Source: Tetraselmis striata
Taxonomy: Eukaryota > Chlorophyta > Chlorodendrophyceae > Chlorodendrales > Chlorodendraceae
Assembly (NCBI GenBank): GCA_006384855.1
Contig: VCJN01001609.1
Span: 1 to 64,000 of the forward strand
Length of the DNA: 64,000 nt
Reading direction: 5' to 3'
The position numbers and the translations under genes were made by a program. Under the pieces are notes generated by a model, which searched no databases, was not told the origin of the DNA, and saw only the letters and a list, made by a program, of their open reading frames with translations. Shown piece by piece: positions 61,760 through 64,000 of this stretch. How positions within the stretch are numbered: position 1 is the first letter of the stretch; each line of letters opens with the position of its first letter.

Positions 61760-62104
61760 TTAGCGTTCAAGGCTCGAGCGGTTCCGCAAGCCGCCGTAGG
61801 CGTCTCGAACGGCCTTGGCGCTGCCCTTGACGTCCGTGTAGCCCTGCTTGATCGCCCCGACATCCACTCCGCGGCCCGCGATGGCGCCATGCGCCGCGCC
61901 GGCCAGTCCCGCGACCCCCAACGCTGCCCCGCCTACGGAGGCGCTAAGAGCGGCGGCCGGCGCGCCGAGGCCGGGGATGGTCGCGAGCACCGGGGACGCG
62001 CCGAGGAGAACCCCGCCCACCTTGCTCCCCACGGTGCGTATCCCCGCCGTTAGCTTCTCTCCGAACCCGCGCAGCTTGCGCCCGAACTTGCCGAGGAAGC
62101 CCAT
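61760..62104 (-). CDS. PLV small amphipathic protein (possible membrane-lytic/minor virion protein)
   Basis: 114 residues from ATG 62104. The N-terminus is a basic amphipathic helix (GFLGKFGRKLRGFGEKL), followed by a Gly/Ala-rich hydrophobic middle (ALSASVGGAALGVAGLAGAA) and a polar C-terminal third. Size, composition and position beside the major capsid gene resemble the small internal proteins of adenovirus/PLV-type virions that disrupt membranes at entry. This is an inference from composition, not a family match. Preceded by TAGTAAAATATCAAC. Looks whole. Confidence 0.5.
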   Translation of the reverse strand: MGFLGKFGRKLRGFGEKLTAGIRTVGSKVGGVLLGASPVLATIPGLGAPAAALSASVGGAALGVAGLAGAAHGAIAGRGVDVGAIKQGYTDVKGSAKAVRDAYGGLRNRSSLER

Positions 62105-62122
62105 GTTGATATTTTACTATGA
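62105..62122 (-). promoter_or_regulatory. Start-proximal motif of the small amphipathic gene
   Basis: Minus strand CATAGTAAAATATCAAC before ATG 62104, similar to the motif at 62703-62720. Confidence 0.42.
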
Positions 62123-62132
62123 CGCTACAAAT

Positions 62133-62702
62133 TTAATCGCGGCGGGGGATATTTCGCGATAGGTACTCGACCAGTCCGGCCTTGTTCTTCTTGCGAACGC
62201 TCCGCGGGATCGGTATGCCCTCGAGGCGTGCCATCTCCTCTAGCTGCCTAACCGTCATCGCCGAGAGATCGTCGGGCGAGAAATCCCCCGACTCCTCGAA
62301 GAGCTCGGTGCCCCCTCGGGCTAGGGGTGACTCCGCATCACTCCGCTGTGGCGGTGTTCGAGCGACCGAGGCCGCCTCGGCGTCCCCGCCGAATGTGTGT
62401 CCGCCCACTTTGTGGCTCAGCGGCTCGCTCGTGTTCCTTGCGGGCACGTGTGCTGGCAGCATTGGTCGGACGATGTCGTAGGTGCTCCAACCCTTTTGAA
62501 AGGGAGGCTGCGGGGGAGGCTCGCTCGCGCCGACAGTTTGAACGACATTGACGCGGACTGACTGAGAGCTGCGGCGGCCTACGGGTCGGGTGGAGGGCTT
62601 CCGGCGGCCTACGGGTCGGGTGGAGGGCTTCCGGCTGCTTACGGGTCGGGTCGAGGGCTTCCGGCGCCGCGGGGCTTCCGCCGTTTTAGATCGGCGCGGC
62701 AT
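62133..62702 (-). CDS. PLV basic repeat protein with SAP-like C-terminus
   Basis: 189 residues from ATG 62702. The N-terminal 45 residues are strongly basic with three copies of RKPSTRPVGR-type decapeptides, encoded by a 30-bp DNA repeat at about 62563-62660. The middle is disordered (SEPPPQPPFQKGWSTYDIVR). The last 45 residues (LSAMTVRQLEEMARLEGIPI, then KKNKAGLVEYL) fit a SAP/Rho-N-like helix-hairpin that binds nucleic acid. Likely a core or DNA-condensing virion protein, comparable to basic core proteins of adenoviruses (inference). Looks whole. Confidence 0.6.
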   Translation of the reverse strand: MPRRSKTAEAPRRRKPSTRPVSSRKPSTRPVGRRKPSTRPVGRRSSQSVRVNVVQTVGASEPPPQPPFQKGWSTYDIVRPMLPAHVPARNTSEPLSHKVGGHTFGGDAEAASVARTPPQRSDAESPLARGGTELFEESGDFSPDDLSAMTVRQLEEMARLEGIPIPRSVRKKNKAGLVEYLSRNIPRRD

Positions 62703-63414
62703 CGTTTGATTTTATCCTATCAAAGCCGGAATAAATTTGGCCGCTGGCCGTCTCCGCGAACATAAATGTGTACGGCGCGTCAAATATGAACCGCTGCAGC
62801 TGGTCGGCCTCGTCACGGTCCATGAAAATTAACTCATCAAAAATTCCGGAAAATTCTTTCTTGTTGCGAGGCTTGTATGCGATGAAGTGCGAGAGCGTCT
62901 TCCGGATGGCGAGCGGCATGGCGTTGTAGGACTGAAGGAGCACCATGATGCTAAGGCGGTAGTGGCGCCGGTTGTATATCATGTCTTTCAGTTCATGTTG
63001 GATGTCGGCGTCCTTTAGGGAGGCCGTTACATCGTCCATAACTAGCAAGGAACTCTCATCCTTCGCCGCCGATGTTTTCACCGATTCCGCGATGCCCACG
63101 AGGGCCGACAGAGTAAGCTCGTCGTGCATTTTATCGTGCCCCTTAAAACAATTTTGTTTGAGCGAGGCGACGCTGTGGCTCGGCATGATGACGTGGACGT
63201 GGTGAAACGCCTTCTTATAGGCCTGGCGGGAGGTTAGGAGGTTGATTAGCATCGATGTCTTCCCCGATCCCGCCGACCCGATGATGGCCATGAAGAAGGG
63301 GGTTTGCGGGAGGGGATCCACGATTTGATCGTGTATCGGCTTATCACATAGGAAACCCGGGGGCTTTAGCCGGAACTCCGAGCGTTTTTCGATGACGAAG
63401 GCCTGTCGCGGCAT
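62686..63414 (-). CDS. PLV genome-packaging ATPase (FtsK/HerA, A32-like)
   Basis: 242 residues from ATG 63414, the usual size for the family. Walker A is IIGSAGSGKTSMLINLL (near residue 44), Walker B SSLLVMDD (near 125), followed by the arginine-rich MIYNRRHYRLSIMVLLQSYN segment and sensor-like Q. N-terminal context PQTPFFMAIIG is typical of viral packaging ATPases of the FtsK-HerA superfamily in Polintons, PLVs, virophages and large DNA viruses. It would pump the genome into preformed capsids. The gene end overlaps the start of the SAP-like gene by 17 bases, in keeping with a compact late cluster. Looks whole. Confidence 0.85.
   Translation of the reverse strand: MPRQAFVIEKRSEFRLKPPGFLCDKPIHDQIVDPLPQTPFFMAIIGSAGSGKTSMLINLLTSRQAYKKAFHHVHVIMPSHSVASLKQNCFKGHDKMHDELTLSALVGIAESVKTSAAKDESSLLVMDDVTASLKDADIQHELKDMIYNRRHYRLSIMVLLQSYNAMPLAIRKTLSHFIAYKPRNKKEFSGIFDELIFMDRDEADQLQRFIFDAPYTFMFAETASGQIYSGFDRIKSNDAAPI
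62703..62720 (-). promoter_or_regulatory. Start-proximal motif of the SAP-like gene
   Basis: Minus strand ATAGGATAAAATCAAACG ending directly at ATG 62702. Confidence 0.45.
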
Positions 63415-63599
63415 AGCTTGCTTTCAGTTACGGCGCGTTTTATTTCTTTCGGTCCGGCACCCCACGTATAGGCCTCGAGGCACTCGCATTGCTCCGGTGT
63501 GAATCCGGGGTAATTTTCGGCCCACCACCGGGCCCGCCCATAATCGGGGTCAATAGCTTGCAAAAACTCTGCGTTGTCTATTGACATTCTATTCGGCAT
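63366..63599 (-). CDS. PLV small ORF next to the ATPase, unknown
   Basis: 77 residues from ATG 63599 (or the in-frame ATG 63587). Contains NAEFLQAIDPDYGRARWWAE, NYPGFTPEQCECLEAYTWG and a basic C-terminus; acidic/aromatic N-part. Overlaps the first 49 bases of the ATPase gene in another frame. No family recognised; could be a small regulatory or packaging accessory protein. Confidence 0.45.
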   Translation of the reverse strand: MPNRMSIDNAEFLQAIDPDYGRARWWAENYPGFTPEQCECLEAYTWGAGPKEIKRAVTESKLCRDRPSSSKNARSSG

Positions 63600-63867
63600 T
63601 CAAATCGGCACACTCGCCGCCCATGCGACGCTGACGTACGACACTCAGTTAGCCAGCGTACAATCGGATGCCGAGCTGAGGGTGCCGATTCTCGTGGCCT
63701 CGACGGGGGCCTATATTGGAAGCCTAGAGACGCCGCTCCTCAATGTCACCGGCACCATGAGCCTCAACGGGAACCGCATCACCCAAGTCGGCGCGCCGAG
63801 CTCGGGGACCGATGTGGTCAACAAGTCGTATGTGGATGCGGCCATTTCCGCCGCGCTCGGCAGCTAG
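63574..63867 (+). CDS. PLV + strand phage-fibre-like ORF
   Basis: About 97 codons open; the start is uncertain (the first in-frame ATG is 63757). The C-terminal part MSLNGNRITQVGAPSSGTDV followed by VNKSYVDAAISAAL matches the N-x-I-x-x-V-x-x-P-x4-D-x-VNK-x-YVD pattern found in tail-fibre and fibre-shaft trimerisation segments of phages and of some algal DNA viruses. Suggests another attachment protein. Opposite orientation to the capsid cluster; its 5' part overlaps the ORF at 63599 antisense. Confidence 0.5.
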   Translation: MSIDILFGIQIGTLAAHATLTYDTQLASVQSDAELRVPILVASTGAYIGSLETPLLNVTGTMSLNGNRITQVGAPSSGTDVVNKSYVDAAISAALGS

Positions 63868-63875
63868 TACATTCC

Positions 63876-63891
63876 GTCATGCCGGCATGAC
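63876..63891. terminator. Perfect 16-bp palindrome after the fibre-like ORF
   Basis: GTCATGCCGGCATGAC, eight bases after the stop at 63867 and 30 bases before the next start. Position fits a transcript-ending hairpin, as used by mimivirus-type viruses; inferred only. Confidence 0.35.
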
Positions 63892-63921
63892 AAATGTAGT
63901 ACCGTAGGGTATCACGCAAAC

Positions 63922-64000
63922 ATGCAAGCCTCTAGCCAAGCGATCCGCCTCGCCCGCGTGCGGGCTCACATCGAGGCCGCCGAGGACCCCGTCCGGGTTT
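63922..64000 (+). CDS. Start of a further PLV gene, cut by window edge
   Basis: ATG 63922 opens a frame of 26 codons to the end of the window (MQASSQAIRLARVRAHIEAA, then EDPVRV), a charged helical start. It is preceded by TAGGGTATCACGCAAAC, like the start motifs of the minus-strand viral genes. Too short to assign. Confidence 0.45.
   Translation, partial: MQASSQAIRLARVRAHIEAAEDPVRV

Larger units (their letters stand above)
61244..64000 (-). mobile_element. Polinton-like virus fossil, capsid/packaging part (runs off window)
   Basis: Continues the viral cluster right of copia F: first part of the major capsid gene, small amphipathic protein, SAP-like protein, packaging ATPase and a 77-codon ORF (all minus), then two + strand ORFs. 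The far end and terminal repeats are beyond the window. Confidence 0.85.

Noticed and set aside
50017-64000. Remnant of a giant virus (NCLDV) rather than a PLV
   Set aside because: Capsid N- and C-terminal signatures, a 242-residue ATPase and the short compact cluster fit PLV/virophage-type elements better; no NCLDV-specific gene seen.
1-64000. Bacterial origin (operons, Shine-Dalgarno sites)
   Set aside because: LTR retrotransposons, TATA boxes and candidate spliceosomal introns indicate a eukaryotic nuclear genome.

Overview
The window looks like nuclear DNA of a GC-rich eukaryotic microalga, most likely a green alga (inference). The signs are Ty1/copia retrotransposons with TATA-bearing LTRs, candidate GT-AG introns, long poly-G/poly-C tracts, and an integrated Polinton-like virus (PLV) of the kind known from algae. 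I recognise no ordinary host housekeeping gene. Essentially everything is mobile or viral DNA, stacked in layers.

Layout. (1) 1-8215: copia copy A (+, cut by the window edge) sits inside copia copy B (-), which in turn sits inside a transposon-like unit. (2) 8216-26588, resuming at 39709-39999: three copies of an undescribed transposon-like unit, two in + and one (about 14.3-18.3 kb) in inverted orientation. The unit carries gene 1 (BED-like zinc finger, Tudor-like domain, transposase-like segment, 30-bp minisatellite) and a convergent gene 2 (cysteine/histidine cluster). It also holds roughly 180-bp poly-G repeats, roughly 369-bp quasi-palindromic modules, and a TATAAATA promoter module that appears in front of two different genes. 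(3) 26589-39708: copia copy C with copy D nested in it, each with a perfect 5-bp target duplication. (4) 40000-43359: an AT-richer stretch, a 282-bp tandem duplication, a solo LTR with its target duplication, a copia fragment and a GC-rich tandem repeat. (5) 43360-64000: an integrated PLV interrupted by two near-identical copia elements, E (+) and F (-).

The PLV part encodes an FtsK/HerA-type packaging ATPase, a basic SAP-like protein, a small amphipathic protein, a double jelly-roll-type major capsid protein (interrupted by F), a minor capsid (penton) protein, an FN3-like surface protein, a two-membrane-segment SLATT-like protein and a discoidin-like fibre/adhesin (interrupted by E). On the + strand there are a phage-fibre-like ORF and the start of another gene. 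Several of these genes share a short A/T-rich motif just in front of the start codon, recalling the TAAATG late promoters of large DNA viruses. The PLV is a fossil with at least three breaks, two of them retrotransposon insertions.

All five well-preserved copia polyproteins have the order Gag, protease, integrase, reverse transcriptase, RNase H. The LTR pairs of D, E and F look alike by eye, which indicates recent activity.
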